A stretch of DNA of 64,000 bases. Source: Allomuricauda sp. CAU 1633 (GTDB taxonomy: Bacteria; Bacteroidota; Bacteroidia; Flavobacteriales; Flavobacteriaceae). Where the stretch lies: NCBI RefSeq assembly GCF_017313225.1, contig NZ_JAFLNE010000007.1:30593-94592 (forward strand). Direction: 5' to 3'. The translations under genes and the position numbers were made by a program. Position 1 is the stretch's first letter; each line of letters begins with the position of its first letter. Under the pieces are notes generated by a model. That model saw only the letters and a program-made list of their open reading frames with translations, was not told the origin of the DNA and did not search any database. Below are positions 1-7,915 of the stretch, piece by piece.

Positions 1-2
1 AA

Positions 3-524
3 AATGAATACTTGGGATACCTTGTTCATTTTACTATTGAGGAGTTTAAAATTTTCTTCAAAACAAAAAATCTAAAACGAGTAGACAACATTTACCATAC
101 GCTTTTTGATGGAACTACCCGTTTTTACGATACTTCCAACGGAGACTCTACTATTGCGGGCAGAAGGCAGCGAGCCTATTTGGGGTCGCCCAGGCATTTT
201 ATACGCGCGTGTTGGTACGGCGATGTTGAAAATCAAAATTTCAGGTTGAAAAAAGGGTCTAAGAATGTGGAAATATCTGATTTCATGGAGAAAAGCGGTG
301 ATTCATCAGGGGATTTACGAGAGGTTCAGTTCTATGGAGGTCAATTTATAATCTACCACAAGAAAAGGAGTAATTATAGGTCAACCCTCAAAATAAATCA
401 AATGGACACCACCTATATTATGGACAGATACGGTAATTACACACCCTTTGAAAGTTTGGTTTTTGGAGGGCACATGTCCAGCTATAGAATTGGGGATATG
501 CTCCCCATGGATTATGGCTTTTAG
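3..524 (+). CDS. Hypothetical protein, 5' end outside the window
   Basis: The reading frame is open from base 3 with no stop before it, so the gene very probably begins left of the window and only its C-terminal ~173 residues are seen. A TTG at 12 could be a start, but nothing favours it. The visible part is rich in Phe, Tyr, Arg and Gly and ends in MLPMDYGF. It has no signal peptide, membrane segment or motif that I recognise. It converges on the arsenic operon, whose last gene ends 15 bases away on the other strand, so it is unlikely to belong to that operon. Family and function are unknown. Confidence 0.55.
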   Translation, partial: NEYLGYLVHFTIEEFKIFFKTKNLKRVDNIYHTLFDGTTRFYDTSNGDSTIAGRRQRAYLGSPRHFIRACWYGDVENQNFRLKKGSKNVEISDFMEKSGDSSGDLREVQFYGGQFIIYHKKRSNYRSTLKINQMDTTYIMDRYGNYTPFESLVFGGHMSSYRIGDMLPMDYGF

Positions 525-538
525 AGACTGTAACTCTA

Positions 539-961
539 TTAACCCATGAGTTCTTCCCGAACAAAATCGTGACAAAATTCCTTTATTTCATCTCTTGTAC
601 TTACAAAAGCTTCATGAATTTCTTGCTCTGAGCCATCAACTTTAGATGGGTCGACAAAATTTTGGTGCAAACGGCGAGCATTTTTGGCCGGGATAAACGG
701 ACAGTGTTCTTTGGCGTGGTCACATACAGTGATGATATAATCCCAATCGATACCGGCATATTCATCCACATGATTGGAGGTATGGTGCGAAATATCCACC
801 TTATCCTCTTTCATAATGGATACCGCCATAGGGTTGAGACCATGGGTTTCAATTCCGGCACTATAGATGTTTGCCAGTTTCTCCTGAAAATGCTCTAAAT
901 ACCCATGGGCCATTTGGCTACGGCATGAGTTTCCGGTGCAAAGCACCAATACGTTTTTCAT
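539..961 (-). CDS. arsC: Arsenate reductase, low-molecular-weight phosphatase fold, thioredoxin-coupled type
   Basis: Reduces arsenate to arsenite in the cytoplasm. The 140-residue protein starts MKNVLVLCTGNSCRS and carries the P-loop CX5R (Cys8 to Arg14). A second pair, Cys80 and Cys87 (ITVCDHAKEHC), is spaced like the redox relay of thioredoxin-coupled ArsC enzymes (Cys82/Cys89 in the staphylococcal plasmid enzyme). I chose the ATG at 961 because the family begins directly before the first beta strand; an in-frame extension to 1021 would add unrelated sequence and overlap the upstream gene. It is the last gene of a minus-strand run with arsR, a DUF6428 gene and a GNAT gene. No arsenite permease is visible. 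Confidence 0.9.
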   Translation of the reverse strand: MKNVLVLCTGNSCRSQMAHGYLEHFQEKLANIYSAGIETHGLNPMAVSIMKEDKVDISHHTSNHVDEYAGIDWDYIITVCDHAKEHCPFIPAKNARRLHQNFVDPSKVDGSEQEIHEAFVSTRDEIKEFCHDFVREELMG

Positions 962-986
962 GTTTTTGGTTTTTTTGATATGATTT

Positions 987-1478
987 TTAGTTGATTCCAA
1001 CAGTATCGCTACGCTTTTCAAATAGCAGATTGTCTTTCCAGACCCCTTGTATTTTACCTACTCGTTCGCGCTTGCCAATATAGCGAAAACCCACTTTTTC
1101 ATGCAGTTTTATGCTTGCTTTATTTTCAGGAAAAACACCGGATTGAATAGTCCAAAATCCGGCATGTTCACTTTCTTCAATGAGCTTCTCCAAAAGTAAT
1201 TTTCCGACACCTTTGCCACGGCTTCCAGAACCAATATACACGCTCACTTCGCCCACGCCTCCATATACACATCTGCTTGAAACAGGGGATAGGGCGGCCC
1301 ATCCCAAAATGATACTGTCTTGCTCTGCCACCAACCGACAGGTAGAAACATGGGCATTGTCCCAACTTTCATAGGTGGGAGCGTTGGTTTCGAAGGTGGC
1401 GATACCTGTGGCGATACCTTCAGTATAGATTTGACGTACCTGCTCCCAATCGGAAACTTGCATACTACGGATCAACAT
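987..1478 (-). CDS. arsN: GNAT N-acetyltransferase of the phosphinothricin/arsinothricin (ArsN1-like) type
   Basis: A 163-residue GNAT acetyltransferase. Seen: N-terminal MLIRSMQVSDWEQVRQIYTEG, the central beta-strand region GEVSVYIGSGSRGKGVGKLL with the acetyl-CoA pyrophosphate loop (R/Q-x-x-G-x-G/A form, SRGKGVG), and a C-terminal NKASIKLHEKVGF segment typical of phosphinothricin acetyltransferases (Pat/Bar). Family knowledge: close relatives encoded in ars operons (ArsN1) acetylate the amino group of arsinothricin, an organoarsenical antibiotic. Inference: its place between DUF6428 and arsC in an arsR-led operon favours the arsinothricin role over herbicide resistance. It lies 9 bases after the DUF6428 gene and 25 bases before arsC. 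Confidence 0.8.
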   Translation of the reverse strand: MLIRSMQVSDWEQVRQIYTEGIATGIATFETNAPTYESWDNAHVSTCRLVAEQDSIILGWAALSPVSSRCVYGGVGEVSVYIGSGSRGKGVGKLLLEKLIEESEHAGFWTIQSGVFPENKASIKLHEKVGFRYIGKRERVGKIQGVWKDNLLFEKRSDTVGIN

Positions 1479-1487
1479 AGTGTTATT

Positions 1488-1982
1488 TTAGCAACAACCT
1501 GATTCAGGGGAACAACCGGCCGATACTTCTTCCTTGACTTCGGATTTGGGTTCTACCCCACAGGTTTCCTTGGCCTTGCAATCTGTCTTCTCAACAGATA
1601 GTTTTAGCACCAACGAATTGTTGTCCAGAGCGTAGTCATTTACAAAAAGCTGAGCAGTATGAAAATCTTCGTTACTGTACTCGAACTTGATTTCGGCATC
1701 TTGTACCATGGGCTTTATGCGGTCCACCTTATTGAGTATGGCCAATGCTTTATACACGGACATAAAATCTCTTTTGCCTTTCTCTTTTGGACTTTCCCAG
1801 AGTTGCACAATGGTTTCTTTCCAAAAATCGGTTCCAGCACCACAATCAACTGAATCAACGGTTATGTTTTTTACTTCGGTGATATGGTAATTGGCTCCAA
1901 CTAACTTGTCTGGAGCATATTCAAAAAGCAGACTTTTGTCTTGATGTTGCTTTAATACGGATAGAAATTCTGATGTTTTCAT
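1488..1982 (-). CDS. DUF6428 family protein of arsenic operons
   Basis: A 164-residue soluble protein starting MKTSEFLSVLKQHQ, recognised as the DUF6428 type that accompanies arsR in Bacteroidota. Biochemical function is not known to me. The C-terminal tail is cysteine-rich (CKAKETCGVEP, then CSPESGCC), which could bind arsenite or another thiophilic metal(loid); this is inference. The ATG at 1982 lies 2 bases after the arsR stop. An in-frame TTG at 1994 would overlap arsR and is less likely. Close spacing implies co-transcription and ArsR control. Confidence 0.8.
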   Translation of the reverse strand: MKTSEFLSVLKQHQDKSLLFEYAPDKLVGANYHITEVKNITVDSVDCGAGTDFWKETIVQLWESPKEKGKRDFMSVYKALAILNKVDRIKPMVQDAEIKFEYSNEDFHTAQLFVNDYALDNNSLVLKLSVEKTDCKAKETCGVEPKSEVKEEVSAGCSPESGCC

Positions 1983-1984
1983 AG

Positions 1985-2308
1985 TTAACAACAATTACGG
2001 TTAATATTGGAAAAGAACTGATGGAAAGAGTGTTGTAATTCCTCCCATCGTTCTTGGTTGATGCAATAACAAAGGTTTTTCCCCTCAAAAGTTCCTTTTA
2101 GGAGCCCAATTTTTTTGATTTCATTCAAATGTTGCGATATAGTGGGTTGGGCCAGGCCAATGACATCCACCAGATCATTGCATATACAAGCATCCTGTTT
2201 ACTGATGTATTCCAAAATGGCCACACGTGCGGGATGGGCCAAAACTTTGGCGGCATGGGCCAGTTCATTGTGGGTGGGGGAAAAGATATGTGTTTTGGAA
2301 GCTCCCAT
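1985..2308 (-). CDS. arsR: ArsR/SmtB-family arsenic-responsive repressor
   Basis: A 107-residue winged-helix repressor. Seen: HPARVAILEYISKQ (alpha-helical start of the domain), a metal-sensing CxC (DACICNDLV) at the position of the ELCVCDL motif of classical ArsR, the recognition helix LAQPTISQHLNEIKKIGLL, and a C-terminal pair of cysteines. Arsenite or antimonite binding to the thiolates releases DNA in this family. It is the first gene of the minus-strand operon, and a 14-base palindrome about 30 bases upstream is the likely operator. Confidence 0.92.
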   Translation of the reverse strand: MGASKTHIFSPTHNELAHAAKVLAHPARVAILEYISKQDACICNDLVDVIGLAQPTISQHLNEIKKIGLLKGTFEGKNLCYCINQERWEELQHSFHQFFSNINRNCC

Positions 2309-2334
2309 AATTTGTATTGAGATGACAAATATAA

Positions 2335-2362
2335 AATTAATATTGCAATATTACGATAAAGA
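2335..2362 (-). promoter_or_regulatory. Probable ArsR operator
   Basis: The perfect palindrome AATATTGCAATATT (2339-2352) sits upstream of the arsR start at 2308 and is followed by a related TATTACGATA half. AT-rich inverted repeats of this kind are typical ArsR boxes. The site would overlap the promoter, giving autorepression of the operon. Confidence 0.5.
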
Positions 2363-2370
2363 TAGTAAAT

Positions 2371-2406
2371 AAAAAAGCCAGAAGAATATTTCTGGCCTAT
2401 TTTTTT
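2371..2406 (-). terminator. Rho-independent terminator of the TM2 gene
   Basis: The inverted repeat GCCAGAA (2377-2383) / TTCTGGC (2390-2396) lies directly after the TM2 stop codon and is flanked by A and T runs, so it can terminate minus-strand transcription and shield the arsR promoter. Confidence 0.65.
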
Positions 2407-2785
2407 AGAACCAAGGCTTTTTGCCCACTTGGTAAGTGTTGTAAAATTCCTCATCTGATTTGGTCAAATAGATGATGCCTTCTATAAGTCCTATGATTCC
2501 AGGAATCCAGGCTAAAAAGGCTCCGATAACAAAACAAACCAAAATATAAGCCACTATGGAAAAGCCCAATAGTATAAAACCTTCCTTGTTATATCCTAAT
2601 ATAAATTTATGCACTCCAAGGGAGCCCAATAAAATTGCCAAGATTCCCGCCAGAATTTTCTTATTGTCACCTCCAGCGCTTTTAAGGCCCTCTGCAAATT
2701 CGTCAGCGGTTTTTTTGGCCTCTTCTTTAAAGTCTTTTGCAGCTTCCTCTGCTTGGTCTCCTAAGTCTTTTTTTTCTTCGGACAT
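2405..2785 (-). CDS. TM2 domain-containing membrane protein
   Basis: A 126-residue protein. Residues 1-42 form a charged, probably helical segment rich in Glu, Lys and Ala. Residues ~44-65 (ILAGILAILLGSLGVHKFIL) and ~70-105 form the two transmembrane helices of the TM2 domain, joined by the diagnostic G-x-H-x-F-x-x-G turn (GVHKFILGYNKEG). The C-terminus is KKPWF. Function is unknown. It stands alone, with 53 bases to the neighbouring VOC gene. Confidence 0.85.
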   Translation of the reverse strand: MSEEKKDLGDQAEEAAKDFKEEAKKTADEFAEGLKSAGGDNKKILAGILAILLGSLGVHKFILGYNKEGFILLGFSIVAYILVCFVIGAFLAWIPGIIGLIEGIIYLTKSDEEFYNTYQVGKKPWF

Positions 2786-2838
2786 GGTTTATAATGTGTT
2801 GGTTAAACGATTTCTAAATGTAACAAATAATTCAATAC

Positions 2839-3225
2839 CTATAGAAATGCTTTATCAACAGGTTCCCAAAGCTCCAATTTATTTCCTTCTGGATCCATGA
2901 TCCATCCAAATTTGCCATAGTCGTATTCCTCAATCTCTCCAACAATGGTAACCCCTTCTTTCTTTAGCTCTTTAAGCAATTCTACCAGGTTCTCTACCCT
3001 GAAATTCATCATAAACTGCTTTTCACTGGGTTTAAAATAGGTAGTATCGTCCTTAAAAGGACTCCATTGGGTCATGCAATCATTACCTTCCTTGTCTTTC
3101 CACCAAAAGGAGCAGCCATACTGATCGGTATTCAATCCCAAGTGCGTTTTGTACCATTCCTTGACTTTGTCTGGATCCTTGGTCTTAAAAAAGAAGCCGC
3201 CCAATCCTGTAACTCTGTTTTTCAT
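2839..3225 (-). CDS. VOC family (glyoxalase/bleomycin-resistance fold) protein
   Basis: A 128-residue protein with the paired beta-alpha-beta-beta-beta modules of the vicinal-oxygen-chelate superfamily. Seen: GLGGFFFKTKDPDKVKEWY at the N-terminus and the closing MDPEGNKLELWEP strand with its metal-ligand Glu. Substrate is unknown. Its ATG overlaps the stop of the upstream DUF1801 gene (ATGA), so the two are probably translationally coupled. Confidence 0.85.
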   Translation of the reverse strand: MKNRVTGLGGFFFKTKDPDKVKEWYKTHLGLNTDQYGCSFWWKDKEGNDCMTQWSPFKDDTTYFKPSEKQFMMNFRVENLVELLKELKKEGVTIVGEIEEYDYGKFGWIMDPEGNKLELWEPVDKAFL

Positions 3226-3677
3226 GTTTTCTTTTTTTTTTCATATAGTGTTATCCAATCCTGTGGTGTCATTTTTTTACACAGTTGCGCAATCAATGGG
3301 TAGGGGATGGATTTTGTGTTCTTAAATCGGATGCAGCTTTTGCCCATATCCAATTTTGTTTTTACATATTTGGAATATTCGCCAACAAACCAGTCGTGTA
3401 TTTTTTTGTCGGCATAGATTCCCGAGTGGTAGAGGGCAACAAAATGTTTTTGCGAAGCAATATTAATGAAGGGTAATGGCAACTTTGGCTCAACGTGGTA
3501 TCCATCAGGGTACAACGAATGTGGAACCACATAACCAATCATTTTATAGCTGATGCACTCCTCAAAACCCTTAGGAAGATTATTTTTCACCGTATCCCGA
3601 AGTTGGGACACTGCCTCTTTCCGGTCATCCGGCAATTTGCTGATGTATTCGTCAGGGGTTTTGGCGTCTATCGTCAT
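3222..3677 (-). CDS. DUF1801 (YdhG-like) domain protein
   Basis: A 151-residue soluble protein beginning MTIDAKTPDEYISKLPDDRK and continuing with the DUF1801 core (LPKGFEECISYKMIGYVVP, then PLPFINIASQKHFVALYHSG). The family has a frataxin-like/YdhG fold with no established catalytic role. I used the ATG at 3677; an extension to 3734 would run into the DUF4199 gene. The gene is coupled to the VOC gene downstream and lies 7 bases after the DUF4199 gene. Confidence 0.85.
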   Translation of the reverse strand: MTIDAKTPDEYISKLPDDRKEAVSQLRDTVKNNLPKGFEECISYKMIGYVVPHSLYPDGYHVEPKLPLPFINIASQKHFVALYHSGIYADKKIHDWFVGEYSKYVKTKLDMGKSCIRFKNTKSIPYPLIAQLCKKMTPQDWITLYEKKKKT

Positions 3678-3684
3678 ATTGATG

Positions 3685-4191
3685 TTATTTTCGTTGTAAT
3701 ATAAGGGATGAAAGCAGGGAGATGATGAATCCAATCACAAAAACGGTCATGGCCATTAATGCAAAGGAGAACAAAGGGTTTGAAAAAAGTTCTTTTTGCG
3801 ACTCCATCTCGGCCAATTTTGCTTCAAACTCATCAGCCGGAAGCGATGCTTTCAAAGCTTCAACGCTGTGGTTGTAATATTCGGTCATAAACTCGGGATT
3901 GAGCACTTCGGTATAAAAAACATCAAGAATCCCAAAAGCCAAAGCAGTGATTAAACTAATTAAGATACCAATCAGAAGCGCTTTTTTAAAGCTTACCTTA
4001 CCGTCATTTTCCTTGTCACGATACTGTTTGATGCCAAAAAAGACAAAACTCAAGGATAAAACCATGGAGATATACCCCAAAACTTCCTGCGAAAAATAGG
4101 GGAGGTCGTCAAACACGTACCAACTTAAAAGGAACAATACGCAAATGGTGATGGCCCCATACAAGCCAAACTTGGTAACCGTTTTTTTCAT
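3685..4191 (-). CDS. DUF4199 integral membrane protein
   Basis: A 168-residue protein with four predicted transmembrane helices: residues ~8-28 (YGAITICVLFLLSWYVF), ~38-58, ~72-94 (KKALLIGILISLITALAFGI) and ~140-163. A charged stretch of ~40 residues lies before the last helix. This matches DUF4199, a Bacteroidota family of unknown function. The ATG at 4191 gives the usual MKKT start. It follows a membrane-anchored LuxR-type regulator by about 100 bases on the same strand. Confidence 0.8.
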   Translation of the reverse strand: MKKTVTKFGLYGAITICVLFLLSWYVFDDLPYFSQEVLGYISMVLSLSFVFFGIKQYRDKENDGKVSFKKALLIGILISLITALAFGILDVFYTEVLNPEFMTEYYNHSVEALKASLPADEFEAKLAEMESQKELFSNPLFSFALMAMTVFVIGFIISLLSSLILQRK

Positions 4192-4290
4192 GGTCAATTG
4201 TATTAATGGTTGACTCAAAAGTAGGAGTTAGAGCAAAATCAAGGCTCATACTAAAGTACCAAAATCAGGGTATATTGACCTTAAAATCAA

Positions 4291-4707
4291 TCAAATGCTT
4301 AAAATTTGAAGATCTTTGGCCTTTTGGATGGCCTGAGTGCGGCGTTTGGCATCCAATTTTACCAAGAGATTGGATACATGGGTTTTAATGGTGCTTTCCG
4401 AAACAAAAAGTGTATCTGCAATTTCCTTGTTGGACAAGCCTTTTGAAATCTCAATCAATACTTCATATTCACGCTGGCTAATTCCAAGCTGTTCAATCTT
4501 TTCTAGATCGATGGGAGGAATTGCGTTCTCCTTTTTTCTCAACGCTTTTTGATTGATATAGATACCTATGAAGAAAAAAGCAATAGCAATGATGGCAATG
4601 GTGATTTCAATTGAAATATCACCGGACAGATAGGCGTATTTGCTCAATTGAAAGAGAACGAGCAAGGCAATGATCAAGGCTGAAAAAACAAAAATGGTCT
4701 TTTTCAC
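4291..4707 (-). CDS. Membrane-anchored LuxR-type HTH regulator
   Basis: A 138-residue protein with two N-terminal transmembrane helices (residues ~4-24 and ~32-54) followed by a cytoplasmic LuxR/GerE helix-turn-helix (ISQREYEVLIEISKGLSNKE, then LFVSESTIKTHVSNLLVKL). There is no receiver domain, so it is not a standard response regulator; the signal may come through the membrane part. It lies 9 bases downstream of the hydroxyacid dehydrogenase gene and upstream of DUF4199, which may be its target or partner (inference). Confidence 0.85.
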   Translation of the reverse strand: MKKTIFVFSALIIALLVLFQLSKYAYLSGDISIEITIAIIAIAFFFIGIYINQKALRKKENAIPPIDLEKIEQLGISQREYEVLIEISKGLSNKEIADTLFVSESTIKTHVSNLLVKLDAKRRTQAIQKAKDLQILSI

Positions 4708-4716
4708 CCACTAAAA

Positions 4717-5649
4717 TTAGCAAAATCTTGCTTTTACCTTGTCCACAATGGTTTGGGCCAACTTTTCCTTGCTTTCCACAGTCCAACCCGCTACATGGGG
4801 GGTAAGAAGTACATTTTTAGCTTTACGGAGATACTTGAATGCTTTGGGTTTTTGGATGAACATGTTCTCAAAGGACTTTTTTTCGTATTCCAGAACATCC
4901 AATCCTGCACCCAATATTTTCCCTGATTTTAATGCCGTGACCAAATCTTCGGTGACCACACATTTTCCACGAGCGGTATTCAACAGCCAGAACGGTTTGT
5001 GAAAACCATCTATGAATTCCGAGTTGACCATGCCGATGGTCAGTTCAGTTTGGGGAACGTGCAGGCTCACCACATCCGATTTTTGTTGAAATTCCATGAT
5101 ACCCACCTGGCGGGCATTATCATCGCCCACACCACCCACAATGTCATAACAAATGACCTCCACATCAAAACCCCGTAATTTTTTGGCGAAGGCCTTGCCC
5201 ATGTTTCCATAGCCAATTATCCCAACGGTTTTGCCATCAAGTTCAACGCCCCGGTTGCCTTCACGGTCCCATTTTCCTTTTTTTACCTCGCGGTTGGCCT
5301 TGGTCATTTTGTTTAGGAGGGACAACAACATGCCCAAGGTGTGTTCGCCTACGGCATTTCGGTTTCCTTCTGGGGCAGAAGCTAGAAAAATGTCTTTCTC
5401 CTTGGCGTATGGGGTGTCTATATTTTCCAATCCGGCGCCAACGCGACCAATAAATTTTAAATTGGTGGCCTTGTCCAGAAATTGCTGGTCTATGGTAAAC
5501 CGACTTCGGATGATAATTCCATCGTAGAGATGGATGCTTTTTTCAACCGTCTCCTTGGTGGAAGTGTAGTCTTCATGGTTTTCAAAACCCAATTGGGCAA
5601 ACTGTTCCAACAATAAGGGGTGATTGGTGTCCAGGTGGAGAATTTTCAT
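4717..5649 (-). CDS. D-2-hydroxyacid dehydrogenase (SerA-like, no ACT domain)
   Basis: A 310-residue NAD-dependent dehydrogenase. Seen: Rossmann motif GIIGYGNMG near residue 145, catalytic Arg in NTARG, Glu in GLDVLEYE and His in LTPHVAG. The length is that of a single-lobe enzyme lacking the C-terminal ACT domain of long SerA. It may act as 3-phosphoglycerate dehydrogenase or on another 2-hydroxyacid. No serine biosynthesis genes are adjacent, so the substrate stays open. Confidence 0.85.
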   Translation of the reverse strand: MKILHLDTNHPLLLEQFAQLGFENHEDYTSTKETVEKSIHLYDGIIIRSRFTIDQQFLDKATNLKFIGRVGAGLENIDTPYAKEKDIFLASAPEGNRNAVGEHTLGMLLSLLNKMTKANREVKKGKWDREGNRGVELDGKTVGIIGYGNMGKAFAKKLRGFDVEVICYDIVGGVGDDNARQVGIMEFQQKSDVVSLHVPQTELTIGMVNSEFIDGFHKPFWLLNTARGKCVVTEDLVTALKSGKILGAGLDVLEYEKKSFENMFIQKPKAFKYLRKAKNVLLTPHVAGWTVESKEKLAQTIVDKVKARFC

Positions 5650-5667
5650 GGGTCAAATATACAACTC

Positions 5668-6033
5668 CTAGATTTTTGGATAATGGGTTTGTGTTTTTTC
5701 ATGCTGCACTTTTCCGGTGTGAGCCGTGGTAAGTTTTTCAAACAGGAGAACATGTACTTCTTCACCATTTTTGGTCATGGGATTGTGTTCCACTCCCTTG
5801 GGTACGACTATGATTTCCCCTTCGTTCACCACCTCGGTCCGGTCTCGAAATTGCATATACAAGGTACCTTTGATCACTTGGAAGAGTTCATCTTCGTACT
5901 CATGGGCGTGCCAAACAAATTCTCCTTGCAGTTTAGCCAAGAGCACTTGCATATCATCTACCACGGCAATTTGGTGCGGATGCCATTGTTTCGTGAACTC
6001 GGCATGTTTTTGTTTTAGATTGATGGATTTCAT
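5668..6033 (-). CDS. Cupin domain protein
   Basis: A 121-residue single-domain cupin. Seen: the first metal-binding motif FVWHAHEYEDELFQVIKG (His-x-His-x-x-x-Glu form) and the second, IIVVPKGVEHNP. Relatives are small metal-binding beta-barrels with varied or unknown activity. It lies 18 bases upstream of the hydroxyacid dehydrogenase on the same strand. Confidence 0.85.
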   Translation of the reverse strand: MKSINLKQKHAEFTKQWHPHQIAVVDDMQVLLAKLQGEFVWHAHEYEDELFQVIKGTLYMQFRDRTEVVNEGEIIVVPKGVEHNPMTKNGEEVHVLLFEKLTTAHTGKVQHEKTQTHYPKI

Positions 6034-6064
6034 ATCGGTACTATAAATTAATAGAGCTTAGGAA

Positions 6065-6541
6065 TTATTCAGCCTGAATCATTTTTTTTATCAATACAAT
6101 TTGTCCCAAGTGATAATAGCTATGTTCAATGACACCCTCTATATTTCGTTGGTACGTTCCATATTTTTCATCCACAAAGGGTTCATCAAATGTTGTGTCT
6201 TCCATGCGTTCCACATGTAATGTAAATTTTTCAGCGTTGACTACAAATTCGTGTATAAGATTCTTCCAGTCCGTTTCTGATTGGATTGGGGGCATGTCAA
6301 AACTGTATTTATCCCTAATTTCAAGTGCTCCACCTTGGAACACATTCAAAATTCCGCCCAGATAATAATTAAGATGGTAGGTAAGCAGTGCTATGGAATT
6401 CAGGGAACCTATTTTTTGAATGGCCTGTTGCTTGGTTACACTTTCTATTTGTTCTTTGATGTTGGTTTGGGCAACCCAGCGTCCGTTTAGCAGAACTTCT
6501 CTTAATCGTGACGCCATGAATTCACTTCTTGTAGTTTTCAT
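6065..6541 (-). CDS. DinB-like (DUF1572) protein
   Basis: A 158-residue protein starting MKTTRSEFMASRLREVLLNG, with the four-helix-bundle pattern of the DinB/DUF1572 superfamily. Candidate metal ligands are the His in LLTYHLNYYLGG and the late His pair in VIEHSYYHLGQIVLIKK. Some relatives are thiol-dependent metalloenzymes; this one has no known substrate. The ATG at 6541 is preferred over an upstream in-frame start at 6559. Confidence 0.8.
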   Translation of the reverse strand: MKTTRSEFMASRLREVLLNGRWVAQTNIKEQIESVTKQQAIQKIGSLNSIALLTYHLNYYLGGILNVFQGGALEIRDKYSFDMPPIQSETDWKNLIHEFVVNAEKFTLHVERMEDTTFDEPFVDEKYGTYQRNIEGVIEHSYYHLGQIVLIKKMIQAE

Positions 6542-6562
6542 TGGAAAGAGATTGACCAAAAA

Positions 6563-7915
6563 TTAGATTCCCAAAATCAGTTTGGCAATCCAAAAATAAA
6601 TCAAGATGCCAAAAATATCGTTGCTTGTGGTGATAAAAGGACCTGTGGCAATAGCGGGGTCAATGTTTCTTTTATGCAGGAACAAAGGGATAAAAGTGCC
6701 TATTAATCCGGCAACAACAATGACTACTACTAATGAGAGTGATATGGCCAAAGCGGTAGCAAAAGCCCCTTTCCAAATCCAAGTGAACAGCATGAGTAAA
6801 ATGGCTAGAATGAGCCCATTTAAAAGTGCCAACAACATTTCTTTGATAAGACGGTTGCTTACACTTCCCTTGAGATCGTCGTTGGCAAGCCCCTGAACAA
6901 TAATGGCACTGGATTGCACCCCTACATTACCGGCCATGGCAGCGATCAATGGGGTAAAGTAAAATAAAACAGCATGTTTGGAAATCATTTCTTCAAACCC
7001 CCCCATGATGGCTGCAGCTCCCAATCCGCCGAACAACCCCAAAATAAGCCAAGGCAAACGGGCGCGGGTAAGCTCCCAAATGCTGTCATCGGCTTCCACA
7101 CCTTGCGAGATACCAGCCGCCATTTGATAATCCCTATCAGCTTCCTCACGGATCACGTCCACAATATCATCAATGGTGATTCGGCCCACCAACCTTCCAA
7201 TTTCATCTACCACTGGAATGGCCTCCAAATCGTATTTGGACATGATCTTGGCCACTTCTTCTCCTTTTTCGTTGACGTTTACGGCATCGACCTTGGCAAT
7301 GTAAACATCCTTGATATGCGTTTTGGTGGAGGTGGTGAGCAAGTCCTTTAGGGAAAGCCGGCCTTTTAGTTTGCCTTCGTCATCCACAACATAAATGGAA
7401 TGCACTCGAGTAACATTTTCGGCCTGTGCTCGCATTTCCTTGACACATGTGGTGACGGTCCAATTTTCATTGACCTTTACCAATTCCTTGGCCATAAGCC
7501 CACCAGCGGAATCATCGTCATAACGCAAAAGATCTACAATGTCCTTGGCGTGATCTCGGTCTTCAATCTCAGAGATAACCTCTTGAATGATCTCTTTTGG
7601 AAGTTCGTTGATGATGTCCGCCGCATCATCGGTATCCAGTTCAGACAGCTCATCTGCAATTTCTTTGGCAGTAAGGTTTTTTAGAACAGCTTCCCTGATA
7701 TCCTCATGCATTTCGGCCAGAATGTCCGAAGTCTTTTCACTATCCAAAAGTTTGATAAGATAGGTGGCTTCCTCCACATTTAGCTCGTCCGCTATCTCAG
7801 CTACGTCGGCATAGTGGAATTCTTGCATCATCGACTTCAGAGCACCATTTTTCTTGTCGGCAATCAGTTGTCGGATGTCTTCTAAAAGCTCTTCTGTAAG
7901 TTTAAACGGGATCAT
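6563..7915 (-). CDS. mgtE: Magnesium transporter MgtE
   Basis: A 450-residue Mg2+ channel/transporter. Seen: an acidic cytoplasmic N domain (residues ~1-125), a CBS pair (~130-250, including [19 protein letters not shown] and [20 protein letters not shown]), a connecting helix, then five transmembrane helices (~280-450) with the conserved [17 protein letters not shown] segment. The acidic cytoplasmic face senses intracellular Mg2+ in this family. Its start overlaps the end of rsmA by 14 bases, so it is likely translated from the same mRNA. Confidence 0.95.
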   Translation of the reverse strand: MIPFKLTEELLEDIRQLIADKKNGALKSMMQEFHYADVAEIADELNVEEATYLIKLLDSEKTSDILAEMHEDIREAVLKNLTAKEIADELSELDTDDAADIINELPKEIIQEVISEIEDRDHAKDIVDLLRYDDDSAGGLMAKELVKVNENWTVTTCVKEMRAQAENVTRVHSIYVVDDEGKLKGRLSLKDLLTTSTKTHIKDVYIAKVDAVNVNEKGEEVAKIMSKYDLEAIPVVDEIGRLVGRITIDDIVDVIREEADRDYQMAAGISQGVEADDSIWELTRARLPWLILGLFGGLGAAAIMGGFEEMISKHAVLFYFTPLIAAMAGNVGVQSSAIIVQGLANDDLKGSVSNRLIKEMLLALLNGLILAILLMLFTWIWKGAFATALAISLSLVVVIVVAGLIGTFIPLFLHKRNIDPAIATGPFITTSNDIFGILIYFWIAKLILGI

